From the NCBI GenBank assembly GCA_002943765.1, contig PQWQ01000009.1, forward strand, positions 1,364,001-1,428,000: DNA of 64,000 nucleotides, written 5' to 3'. This stretch comes from Psoroptes ovis. Lineage: Eukaryota; Arthropoda; Arachnida; Sarcoptiformes; Psoroptidae. Below the pieces are notes generated by a model. It was given only the letters and a program-made list of their open reading frames with translations, was not told where the DNA came from and ran no database searches. Each line of letters begins with the position of its first letter. Position 1 is the first letter of the stretch. Positions 36,140 to 49,700 of the stretch are shown in pieces. The translations under genes were made by a program, and so were the position numbers.

Positions 36140-39100
36140 GTATGTGTTATCTTTTTAGTTTTATTTATTCATTTTTGTGTGTGTGATTGCATGAACATTT
36201 ATTATTATTATTCGCAATTTTTTGATTAAGATTTTCATACTTCTTTACTTGTTTTATTCATTTATTTTATTTCATTTATTTATTCACTTTATTACATATT
36301 TCTATTCATTCAATGTATGAATGTATGTAAGAGAAATATGTTTGAACCTTTGTGAAAAGAAAGAAATCAAGATGCAGCGAAATTCATTTCATCCATTTAT
36401 TCTCTTTCCATATTTTTTTTGTTGCAATAATTTTCAGCTGATATTTCTGATGCTCCCAAAATGATATACAGCATTTACACACATTTGAACTGAAGTATTG
36501 CATGGTGTTTTTATGATAAATTTCCATCATTTTCCAGCTTTAATTAATATCACTTTTAATATCACGATTTTGAGGGTTTTTTTCTCCCATTTTTCACAGT
36601 GGAAAAAAATTTAAATATTTTTTCCATTATTCATTCTGAAATCGTTCACAAACATTTCAATGTAATCTTGATAATATTAGATTACATTGAGTAGCGAAAA
36701 TCATTTGTGATATTTCCAATTTTTCTCGTCCAAAAAGCTTCGATTAAAAATTATTTACGATATTTTTTCCATCATTCGACCGATAGAGCTTGTGATATAT
36801 CAATTTTTTCGATTTTGTTGCATACCAGTAAATTGAATTTAGCTGAAAACCTTTATCTGACCATTGTATTACGCTTAATGAGACATGTTTTTCACTTTTT
36901 CCAGTGAATTTCGAATAAAAACAATTTAAATTTGACCAAATACAAAATTTGTTGATTGACATTTTGTTCAATTGATTTTGATGTAATTTTAGCGACTGAT
37001 TTTTTTTTTTTTTTTTGACAATGAATAATTCAATTGTCGATGCTTTATGGTTCATTATTTCAATTTCAATCAATTAGAATTATTTCGCTAATATCCAACT
37101 ATAGGTTGTCAAATATGTCAAATTTTATGATGACATATTCGAAATTCAACCTTTCAACCTTTTTTTTTGGCTGACTTATTAAAAATGTTCAAAATATGAA
37201 GGGTATTAAAGCTATTTATTTATATCACATGATGATACATAATTGATGTCGACATTTATCTATTTTTGAAACGATTAAAGAAACAATCATCAATACTTTT
37301 CGAATCGATCAATATCAATTACATATCATATTATCATTATTATTATTATTATGTAATTATTTGATCATTTCGTATAATTTTGAGTATAACATGACCACAA
37401 TAACATTCAGCGAAAAAAAATGATTTTGTTGTTTTTCCAAAATTTCCAATACAAACATTTGCAAACAATGTTGGCGTGATGATGATTGAAAATCATACGA
37501 ATATTAATGGAAATTTTCATTTCAAACACATTGAAAAGCAAATATTTTTGGTTTGTTTGCTTGTTTGTTCACAGGAAATGATTCGTAAAAACCATGTATC
37601 AAACGTTTCGTTGTACAAAACATCCTACAAGACATCGTTTTTTTTTTACAAGTCTTGCAATTGTAAATCTTTCAGACTTTGACTTGTAGAAAAGCTATCC
37701 ATTATCATTGCAATTCTTTTGTATTATCATAAGTTTCAAGATAATTGCATTTTATATTTCGTATGAAAAATTCATTGTTTGTATTTATGGTTTATTTATT
37801 TATTTATTTTATTTTTCTTTCTGATTATATTACCGAATATAATTCTGCTCAATTACTTTATTATTCCAATCTGAATCATAATCTGAATTGGTTCGATTAC
37901 CATTTATTACTGTTTATTATTATAATAATAATCATCATTCTTTTTTATTTCATGATAATCGAAATCTTGAGATTATTTTCATTATTTTCAATCTATATTT
38001 TGATTCATAATTCATAATTTTTCAGTCGTAAATTCATTATTGACTCATATATACCGAAACACATATGTTTCCATGATGATGATAATCATAGAGCATGGGA
38101 TGATTGTTTGTGAATACATATTGTACATTAACGAGTACAATTTAAATTTCGATCTTTTGTTTTTGATTCTTTGATTATAATCATTTTATTATGTGTTTTT
38201 CTATTATTTTAAAATTGATTGTATCAAGATTGATTTGAAATTTTATCTATGTTTGAATTTTGTATTTATTTTCTCATTTTGTTTTAAAAATATTAAGAAA
38301 AATAGAATCGTATTGAAATGTGTAATAATCATATTGATTTTGTTTCGGAAAATATCTCATGTTTATTTGAATTCAGATTTTCTTTTCGTTTTTTTTTTAT
38401 TGAAAATTTGATTTCAATTTCAATTTTTTTTTCAAAAATATGTTTCAATTGTTATTGTTCCATGTTTTAATGACATTTAAATGTTCACAAAATGTTTTTT
38501 TTTTTTTTTTTTTGAAGAATGACAATTCTTATATTTCACATTCGAAAAAAAAAAAAAAAAAAAGAAAAATTCTTTGTCACCCCAAGCAAAAGGACAAAGA
38601 GATAGAATATCATCATCATCATCATCGAAAAAGTCAAACAGATTGTGTGTGTGTGTGTGTTCGTGTGCTATCAAATGAAAATTTTCTCCGTTTCTTCCAT
38701 TTCTTCCACATTGGTTTTAAATGTATTTTTATGTGTCGATATGTATGCCATATAAATATTTGGAAAAAAATATAAAAATCGATCCTTTTTTTTTCTTTGC
38801 CGAAAAAATATTCTCCGAGGCAATTTTCCATTATGTTTCGCCCAAAATTCGAACCGAAGAATCGAAAAATTATCACACGTTTTTTTCGAAAATAACGATA
38901 ACATTCAGTGTATCGATGTTATTATTATTATTATTCGATCTATCTATCTATCTATTCATTATTAAATACATTTAAATGTATGATATTTTGAATGATTATA
39001 GATTTACCAATTTCAATAATTTAATAAAAAAAATTCATTGAAATGAAATGATTATTTTTCGATTTTTTTTACTTTGAATATTTCAGCAGAATTTAGTGCA

Positions 39101-42100
39101 GAATTTTTTTTTTTATTCTTGAACATTTCATATTCGTATCAAAGCAAAGCAAAAAAAAATTGAAAATCAATTCATTCAAATTTTTTCTGTTTTGACCGGA
39201 AAAAATAATAAATTATTTGAATGCCATTGAATTCGCATTAAATTCAAAAAAAAAAAAAAAAAAAAAAATGAATTAAAATAAAATTTCAAAATGTTTTCCA
39301 TTACACAAACACAGCAGGACACACAATACTTACTATTGAATTGAATCAATGAATGAATGATTCATTTTGAATTTTGAATATGCATCTTCAAATAATAATA
39401 TTATTATTATCACTTTCACTATTTTGATAATAATCATAATACATTTCCACAATATTTGCATTTCAACAATAATAAATGATGATGATGATAATAATAATAG
39501 TCTTCATAATAATGATAATACTAATAATATGAAACGATCATCATCAACATCATGATCATCATAAGCAATTATCAATTATATTTGAGCCTATTTCTCTTCT
39601 TAATGATGATGATGATGAAAAATGAATAGAAAAATATTGATAATAATTTTCTCCTTTTTTTTTTTATTTCTGAACCAATTAACATAAATAATCAATTAAA
39701 TATGATTATTATCATTATTATTATTATGATCATCATCGTAAAATTACGAGATCAATTAATGAATATTTTTCTCCATCCATTCATTCATTCATACTCTTTT
39801 CAATGAAACAATTTTCTTGAAATAATTTTCATTGAAAAAAAAGCAGAATTCTGATGCAGAGATACGTTTCTTTGAATTCTCCATTCTACGATGCATTCGT
39901 GTATATTCAAATTTTCCATTAAGAATTGAATTTTCGCTGTTTTTCACATTGAAAAATTTCTCTGAATTTGAAAATTAAATTTTTTCACATGTTTTCACCA
40001 ATACATACAATAAATACATGCATATACAATTGTGCCGAATTGTAATTGTGTTTGTGTGCAAAGAATAATTCAGACTAAATGAAATGAAACGAATGAATTG
40101 TGAATGAATGAAAATGAATGAAAAACAAATTAAATTCTTGTAAATTTTCTCACAGCAACAACAACAACACTTGTGTTGTCGTTACATATGTTCATATGCG
40201 AAAATGAACACACACACACACACAAACACAAACACATGCATGAATATGTGCTGAACTGAATTCAATTAAATCATATCAAATTCATCATTTTTCCAAATTC
40301 TTATAATGAATGATCATCATCATTGTTTTGGTGGTGTTGATGGTGCATTTTGGTTTTTCTACCAATTCATCTATCATATTTTTGATTATCATTATTCATT
40401 CATTTTTAATTTGTAATTTGTTAAAATCGACCACCCTTAAATGATTGTTTAGTGTTAGCTTTTGTCGGATTCAGTCCTATAAATTTAGTCTTAATTTATT
40501 TTGAATGATAAGCTCTAAGAAAGAGTAAATTGAAGCTCCAAAAAAAAAACATTTTTCTCCCTGTTGACAACGGTGACAAGTTTCAATTATTTCACAGATT
40601 CAAAAATTTTTTTCTTGGTTTATTTATTTATTTATTATGATTGTTTTGACCGCAAACACTTTTTGTGATATAAACAACTGTGATTTTCATTTTTTTGCTT
40701 TCGAAAATATTTCCAAATACTTGATTCGTTGATATTTCAAGAGTTTCAAAAGTTTTTTTTTTTTTTTTTGATATCATAACTGAGGTCTTGAACATTCTTT
40801 ATTTGAATTGAGAAAAAAAAAAAATTCAAAAACAAACATAGTGAGAAATCTCCAGTAAACAATGAAAAATAAATGAAATATTTTGTCTCCTTTAGATATA
40901 AACAAATACAATAAGTCAAAATAAGAATAAAATTTAAAATTCTTGATAATTTAGTTTTTTGAATTTAGAAAAAAAAATAGTGTCAAAAACAAATAAATAC
41001 AAATAAATGCAATTAATTAAATTCAAGCAAAATTCAGTACATTTTCGATTCATTTATTCAAACGAATAAGTTCCAGTTCTTTGTGTTACAAATTTGAATT
41101 GTAATTTCCAATAGAAATATCTCAGAGAATTTAAGAAGAAAAAAAATTTAAATCTTCATTTATTCTTGATTATCATTCACAACATTTATCCAATACTAAT
41201 TTACATTTTTCAAGAAATTGAATTGAATATTATTATTTTTTTTTTTGTTCTTTTCATTTTACAACTTACGATATTAAAAAAAAAAATTTCCAAATAGCTG
41301 TCTTGTAGAATTATTTTATTCCAGTTGTTTTCGATTCTTTTTGTTTCATTCAATTCTTCAATTTCTTTTGAACGAACAGGAGAAACATATCAAAGTTTTT
41401 GAATGTTGAATGGTTAAAAAAAATGCAAAAATCAAATGAAATATGATTTGTTTGTATGTGCACAATTGAGGTAGCGAAATTGACCAATCAAAATTAGAGA
41501 ATAGTAATGATGATAAATAAATAAATAAATAAAAAGTTTACATTTTCTATGCTCATTTCGTTTTGTTCGATATGTGTTTGATTGTTTTTTAGAATTGCTT
41601 TTTTCATTGAAATCTTTTGGTTATTATTTTTATTGTTGAATTAGATTTTGGTGTTTTTTTTCTATATTTGAATTCCTTCTAAATCGTTGTTTTCAAATTT
41701 TCTACGGAGAAATTTAAATTGAAAATAAATAGAAACTCGTTTAGTTTACAAATAACGTTTGAAAATTCAATGAATTTTTGTTTTTTGAACAATGAAAAAA
41801 TTATAGCGAAGAGCTTTTATTCACAAAAACAAATTTGTCACAATTTTTCCCTTTCAGAATCTCTTTTCTCTATTCAAAGATTATTATCTAATGTATTATT
41901 GATGATAATCGTTGAATGATCATTACATTGAACATCGAACAACAACAACAGCAATGAAATCTTGAATCTATGCGTAACTTTTGAAAAAAAAATAAAAAAA
42001 ATAAAAGTGAAAAGTGAAAAATTTATTTTTCTCCGATTGAAAGCTTCCGATTATCGTCAAATGAATAGATCAAAATCAAATTATTGAATATCTTTCTCTT

Positions 42101-45100
42101 TTTTTTTTTTTATTTATTGTCATAGAAAAATGAAAGAGAATTCAATTGAATTTGAATGCCTCGATGAACCACTGAGAAAGGGGAACCATTGAACAGATTC
42201 TATCAATTTTATCATCATTTTTCTATATTCAGTATCTTGATAAGTTTCGCTTGCTTGAATTTGTATATATTTTCAATTGAATAATAATAAATTCAAGAAT
42301 TATTATCATTTTTATTATTATTATTGAAATCATCATCAATCATTTCACAATTGTTTGCTGTCTTATTTTTTCGTTTTTGGTCGGGGACCAAAATTGTCAT
42401 CTTACGGGATCCATTGTCATTCATTGCGATGCTTTATTCATGATTCATTCATTCATTCATCCATCTTGCGTCAATGTTGTGTGTGTGTGTGTGTGCTATG
42501 TGATGGCAATGATATGATTGAATCTTTTGTAAAATTTTGGGAGAAATTTGCTTCATTTCATTGTTTGAATGAATTTTTTTTACTGAAAATTTTTTTATTT
42601 TAAAAATAAATTTCATTGTGTTTCTATGGATTTTTTTCCATAGAAAAAAATTTCCATGATATGTTCATCGTCCAATGAATTTTCAAGAAAAAAAAAACTT
42701 CCTGTAATTTTTCTTGAAAATTTTCTTAAAAAATTCAATTTTTCTCTCAAATTTTCTCTCTTCAATTTTTGCCTCACTGAATAATATTTTCGATCACATT
42801 GAAAAAATTATTTCTAGTTATTTTCTCTTATCAAACAAAATGTTTGAAAAATTTTCAGTGAAAAAAAAAACGAAAAATTTCCTCACAATTTTCAACAATC
42901 GCAAATATGTAACATGCAAAATTTAACTGATGTAGAAAATATATATTCATGCATATTTAATGCGCGAAAAAAAAATTGAAATTGTCAATAAATTCATTTA
43001 TTTAAAATTTGAAAAGAAAAAAAAATTTTCTGTAATCAATTCAAGCAACAAAATATTTGAAAAACTTGTATTTTTCGAAGGGTTGCATTAATGATAATAA
43101 TGATCATAATAATATCGATATATATATATCGAAACATCCAATTTCATATATATATATAACGATTAAATCAAAATACAGAAAAATAAGTTTTTTATGATTA
43201 TTTTTTGTTTTGTTCAGTTGTCCGATTTTCACATGTTTTTCAATTAGTAAATCGACAAAAACTTTCAGGACAATCAAATATAAAATGTTTTACTTGGAAT
43301 ACTGTCTTTTTTTCCAATCTCCTATATATATCTTAACATTTTTTTTTTTTCGAAGAGTGCGTGTGTGTTTCTGTGTCTGTTTGCCAAGTTAGTATGAATC
43401 AATCTTTGTACAAGAAAGAGATTCACTGCAAAAAAAAAACAATGCAAAAACACATAATAATCGATATTATTCTTGTTACATTATTCAATAAAATAATAAT
43501 AATAAAATAATTGAATAAAGAACAACGAAATAATAATCAAAATAATAATAATAATAAAACATTAAGTAGATTTATTTATATCTAGATGGTTATTTAATCA
43601 ATAAATTGAATGTATAAAATGAATGAATGAATGAATGGATTTATTGAATTGAGTTTCGAAATTTTCCAAAATTGAAATTAAATAGAAACATTGAAAATTG
43701 AAAATGAATCAAATTCGGTATTGATTTTGAATCCTTTTTTTTCTACTCCATTTTAATCTATTAATGTGTTCTAGTTATGAAAAATGTATTTTCAATCTCT
43801 CGTGTCTCGTGTGATCGATCATAGAAACATTCATATCCAATTTAATTCAATTCAATCTTTGAAAATTTCAATTCGTTTCGAATCGAATACTGCTTACTAT
43901 TCGATCAGTTTTCTTACGATTTTATTTCTCTTAAGAAATCTCACTTATTCATAGGGTAAGGGTTTGCAGCATCTTTTCAAGCAAATAAATAAGATAAATC
44001 AACACTTAAGGGCTGTATGTAGTGAGAAAAGACAAGAGTGAAAAATAGATAAAACACTTTTCTATAAAAGCATACTTTCAATTTGCTCAATGATTTCGAA
44101 ATAAATAAATAAAAATTAATTCATTCCACATTGATGATGATGATTGTTGTTGTTTGTTTGGTGATAAGAATGTCAATTATTTTATCAAAATCAATTTTAC
44201 TTTATCAATACAATAAACAAGTACCCAAAAAAAAAAAAAGGAAATTGTCTTGAATGATTTTAAGAATCAGAAAAAGAGAGAATGGATCAAGAATATTTCA
44301 AAATAAAGAAATTCATGTGTGTGTGTTTGATTCTTATGCTTTTGTATCGTATATTATAACAAAAGCAATAAAGAAATGCAAACATCTGTACACGAATACT
44401 AATAATAATAACAATAAAAGAAAATTTCGGTGCCATAGTGTTTGAGATACCAATTCTTCGAATATATACTTTTATTTTCATTTTATTTCATTTCATTTTA
44501 TTTATTTACTTTTCTTTCGATTTCGATTTCGATTTTTTCAAACCATTATCACCACTAAAAATATTATCAACAGTATTATCGAATCTTAAGATTGTCGAAT
44601 TCTCGAGAATCTCAATAAATTTTTGGCCCTTCTGTCTCTCGCTAACTCTTGTACTCATTCTTTTTCCTTTTAAAATTTATTTATTCTTTTCGATTGTTCC
44701 TCATATTGTTTTGCCATGGAAAAATGGTGGGGAAAATGAAATATATATTTCATCGTTTTTCTCCATGTACACACACATGTATTAGTGTATTAAATGTTAT
44801 TTATTTTTGCTCCATCAGTCAATCGATTTTGGCTGAATGGCTGGTTGGTTGGTTTGAGTGAAGTGAATAATGTGTGTAATAGGAATAAGATTAAAACACC
44901 AGATTCTTTTTTCAGAGTTTTCTTACATTCTGAAGAAAAGAAATGGAGATTTTTTTTTTTCGTATCAACATTTCTTTCGCCATCGTCATTATTATTAATT
45001 AATGTTTCTTCTTCTTTATTTTGTACCCGAAATACACACATATATAAAAGTATTAATAATATTAGTTAATCGATGATCGTGTTGATAGTGAATCTTAATA

Positions 45101-46743
45101 CAAATCTTATTATTTTAAGAAATAAAATTTTTTTTCCATTCAATTTTCATTCAATGCTTTAAACAAAGTCGATTTTATTTATTGAAATCAAAAATTCAAT
45201 CGATGTTTTTCGTCTTAGAAATTTTTCGTAAAAAAAATTATTTTCAATTGAATAAGCTGTGCTATAGTAGATTGGACAATGTCCAAAAAATTTATTAATT
45301 TGAGCCTGAATAAAATGCAAAAAAAATAAATATTTTATCTCCGAATTATTTCTATTTTTCGGAATTTATCCAAATTTTTAATATCAAAAGAATTTTTTCT
45401 TTGTAATATTATTAATATTTCTCCTTATTTATAACATACTGCACTACTTTTTTCTGATCTCATAAATTGATTGAAATTGAAATATTCGTCTAGAAGAAAA
45501 TATAAAATATGAAAAGTTTAATTAATTCTATGACACGAAAATATAAATTCTTGACTCTTTGTAGATCGTATTTTCATTCCTTCGTTCATCAATTTTACAA
45601 AATGATTGATTTTCATGAAATTCTTTCATTTATTTTATTATTTAATATTAAATATTCACATCCGAAAAATGCCCAACACCTTCTATTTCTACTTGTTCAA
45701 TTCTCATTATTTCAACATCTTTTAGCATCATTTTTTAAACAATTTTGGCCACCATAAACTCCATGAAATTCACATTCATATGTTTTTCTTTTGATAAATG
45801 TATGGACAATTTATTTTTGTTTAATGATTCATGTCATCAGCCGAAAACGAAATGATTCCAAATATTTTTGAGTCAAATGTGCACAAAAATGCAATTGTTT
45901 TTTGTGTGTGTGCAAATGACAAAATTATATGAATTATATGCGAGAATTTTGAATTTTATTAGATTATATATTTTTTCCCACTAAATTTGATTATATCTGC
46001 TCAAAAAACATTTGAATCAAACGATTTTATGTATTGTTCACCCTATAGCTCCCAACAATATCAAAAAAAGATGTGTCATAATCAATTTTATACGATTGAA
46101 TATAGATAAATGATCATCATCAAATGATTTCCATTATTATTATTTCCGTTATTTGCTGCGAGAAATGAAAAATTTTTACATTTAAATTCAAATTTTAAAT
46201 TTTTTAAAATTGAATACAAAAATTCAATTTAATTCATTTAATACTGAAAACAATGGTTCGCTTGATGGCCAGAAAATGAAACAAAAAATTAATTTACACA
46301 TTTCATTTTATAAATAATCAATTTAATTGCGATTGTTCGTATTTGTTTGTGTATATGCACAATTCTTCATAGTTTTCCTATTGTTTCATTTTCTCTTTTT
46401 GGTATTCAAATGTTGCCAAAGCAAATGTTCATATAATGCTTGTGAATAAATGCTGCAAGAATTGATGTTAGGCTATCTTTACATTATGTACTGTATTTGT
46501 GCTTTATGCTTTGTGTGTATCTGTGTTTTTGAGTGAAATCAAATGTAAAATTAAAGATTAAATGAAATGAATAATTTCATTTCATTTAATTACTATCATC
46601 ATTTGCTGCAATTGTTTTTTTAATTGCATTTGTATATTTGTGTGTTTGTGTCTGTGTATTGTTATTTTATTTTCTTATAATTACAATTTGTTAAATCTAA
46701 AAATTCAAAACAATCTAAAAATTCCCGAAAATCTTGAATTCCC

Positions 46744-46775
<32 letters not shown>

Positions 46776-49700
46776 AATTCAAAATTTTAAGCAACCATAG
46801 CACCATCTTTAGTCTTAGAATCATAAATAAATGATTTTTTTTTCAAAAATATTTTCTTCAAGATTTATTTTTTTATTTTTCAAATTTTTCTAATCATTAC
46901 TTATTTTGCTTTATTTTTTTTTCTCCATTTAATTAATCAAACACAGATGATGGCGATGAAGTAACGTTGATGTATGCCAAATTAGAGGTAGGTGGAATTT
47001 TTTTTTGCTTTTTTTTTTGAATATTATGAGGTTATATGATCATTTATCATTGAAAAAAACTTATGAGAATCACGATGAGGCCAAATGTGTCCATTTGAAT
47101 TATTTTCAATATATAAAATATTAATTATTATTATTTTATTGTGAAATATAAACGATAACTCTAAGAAAAAATCAATACACAAAAACAAAACAAAACAAGC
47201 ATTAAAGTTAAATGTCAAGTGAAAAATGTTGAAAATTGTCTATTGAGCCGAAACAACCCAACACAACACATTCATCCATTGATTCATTCATTGAATGCCA
47301 TATTCGTATCATATAGCCGCTTGTATCATCATGTATATATCCAAATATAACATTCAATTTGAATCATTGAATTGTGACCAAAAAAAAAAAAAAAAAAAAA
47401 TGACCCAAATAAAATTGAAAAAAATCGGAAATCAAAAATTTATTCCGAATATATGAATGAGAGAGTGAATGAGTGCATTAATGTGAGTGCAACGTTGAAA
47501 GAAAAAACCATGAATTAATTTGCCATTTTGATTTTGATTTTTGTTTTGTTTCATTGGTTGGACCCTAGAAAAATAATTTTTTGAAATGTAAAAAGATAAT
47601 TTATCATTCTCTGTGAGAAATTATAAATCAAATTCTATGTGTGTGTGATATATGCTTTTGAAAATTAAATGAAATGTTTCTTTCTTTTTCTGTGTAATGT
47701 GATCAATATTTTTTTTTTTCATTTTTGAATCTATGAATATTGTATGTGAATGAATTATGTGAATGTTGATTGAATAAAAGTTTCAACACACCAACAATAA
47801 TTCTGTACCGAAATATGAAATGAAAAACTTTTCATTTTCCACGTCAATTCATAACGAATGTGTGTGTATAATGTGTGTTTCAGCCACAGTTCTGCTGTGA
47901 CACACACATTACCCGAAATCAAAACCATAAATATTAGATTCTCTTTGATTCGCGATTATTACACCAATCACATTTTCAATCATCTGCAATTGTTAAATCG
48001 TTATTATTTATTTAATTAATTAAAGTCTTCAGAAAAAAAATAAATTCATTAATTATTTTTGAAAACACGAATGATAATGATTTTCAATTCTCTAATCATC
48101 ATCATTGATCATTGATTATTATTATTTGAATGTCATTTTTGTTGTTTTTTTTTCAATATTTTCAATGTATAATCAATGTATATAATATTAATGAAAATAT
48201 AACGATTGATTAAAATATTTTTTCAAAAAAACAGATGGCTGATATGATTTGTCACATTTAGATTTTATGATTATTATTATATTACGAATTATATGCACAT
48301 TAACAATTTGAGATAGTTTATTTTAGTTGAATTTATTTCTAGGGACCTAGAATTTATTATTATTATTATTAGATATGATTCTATCACATATTTATCAAAT
48401 ACATTTGAATTTAAATGCATTTCATAGACTTTTCATAGGCTAGAAAAGTCAAAAATGAAATAATTCAATTTCAATCATGAATGTCAATGAATTTTCTACG
48501 AATTTTAATTCAAATTCATTTGTGATGATTTTCATGAGCAGTGAAGATCTTTTATTTTGGTGGAAAGAAATTTCAAATAAAAAAAAAATTTGTACATTTC
48601 AACACTTGTCAAAATTTCAAATAATTTCTCCACGGAAATTTTGATGATAATTCTTCACGACACTTGAAAGTTCATTGAAATGATGATTATAAATGATAAT
48701 TATAAAAATTATGATTCATTCAGTCAATATTATTTTGAAATTGCAAGTTTCTACAAATAATTTTCTCAATTATTGTAAATTTATCCAAAATTAAATTGCA
48801 AAAATATTATATTATTTGAACTCATTCATAATTTTCATTTATACTCTTTCCAATGTTTTTTTTTTGAATTTGTCTTATTTCAAAACAAATTCTGTCAAGT
48901 AAATGAAAAAAAATAGAAAAATTCTTGAATGCAATATATTCTTGAATGTATTTTCTACTCGAATACAAAGAATTTTCTCTCCTACTTTTTTTTCATGAAT
49001 TGAATGAAAGCAATCGACTGAGAAAACAAACAAAAACATTCATTCATTTTACCGTTTACAAAGAAAAAAAATGAAATTGAATCAAATCAAATCAATCAAA
49101 GAGTGTGGAATGAATGAGAGAAAAGAATAAAACTTTTTTTTTTCTCATTACTTTTCGACCAGAAAAATAAATTGTCATTGTATTCCAATTCAATCACTAT
49201 CACTTATTATTATTATTATTATTATTATTAATATTAATACTGCTTTGTGTTCAATCAGTACAAAACTGATTTCACATCAATTTCCGTTTCGTTTCGTATA
49301 TTTTATTTTCAAAATTTTAATTTTGCTTAACTTTTTCGTTTTCGTTGTTCGCTGCTCCTCTCTCTATATGCCCTATTGTCATTTTGAAAGAAGTCCAATA
49401 ACTTTTTAGTTATTAATTTTTTTTTATATTTTTAATAATATCAGCGTATATAATACGCTTGAAAACGCATTGAAAGTGTGTTTGTGTGTGTGTGTGTATG
49501 TGTATGCAATTTGTGCCTATGTATGTGTGTTTCGTGGGTGTATTATGGTACAACTCTTCATGTTTATGCATCTATATATCTACTTGCATTCAATGTACAA
49601 CGAATAACCCAATTTTTTTTCTCTTCGTTCAAGTCTTAGAAAAAAAACAAGGACTTAGTCAGTGAAGAGGAAATAAGTAAGAATACGAGGAAAAAAAATT

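Larger units (their letters stand above)
36140..46946. other. SLC4A11-like isoform B intron 1
   Basis: 10.8 kb of AT-rich DNA. Holds an A run at 39247-39268, GT repeats near 38645 and 42479, an 8-bp hairpin at 42375-42393, an 18-base palindrome at 43115-43132, a degenerate foldback copy and a 27-A run at 46744-46770. No exon seen. Confidence 0.6.

Noticed and set aside
44438..44785. 115-residue plus-strand open frame with hydrophobic character
   Set aside because: Phe/Leu/Ile-rich translation typical of T-rich intron DNA; overlapping open frames exist and no domain is visible.
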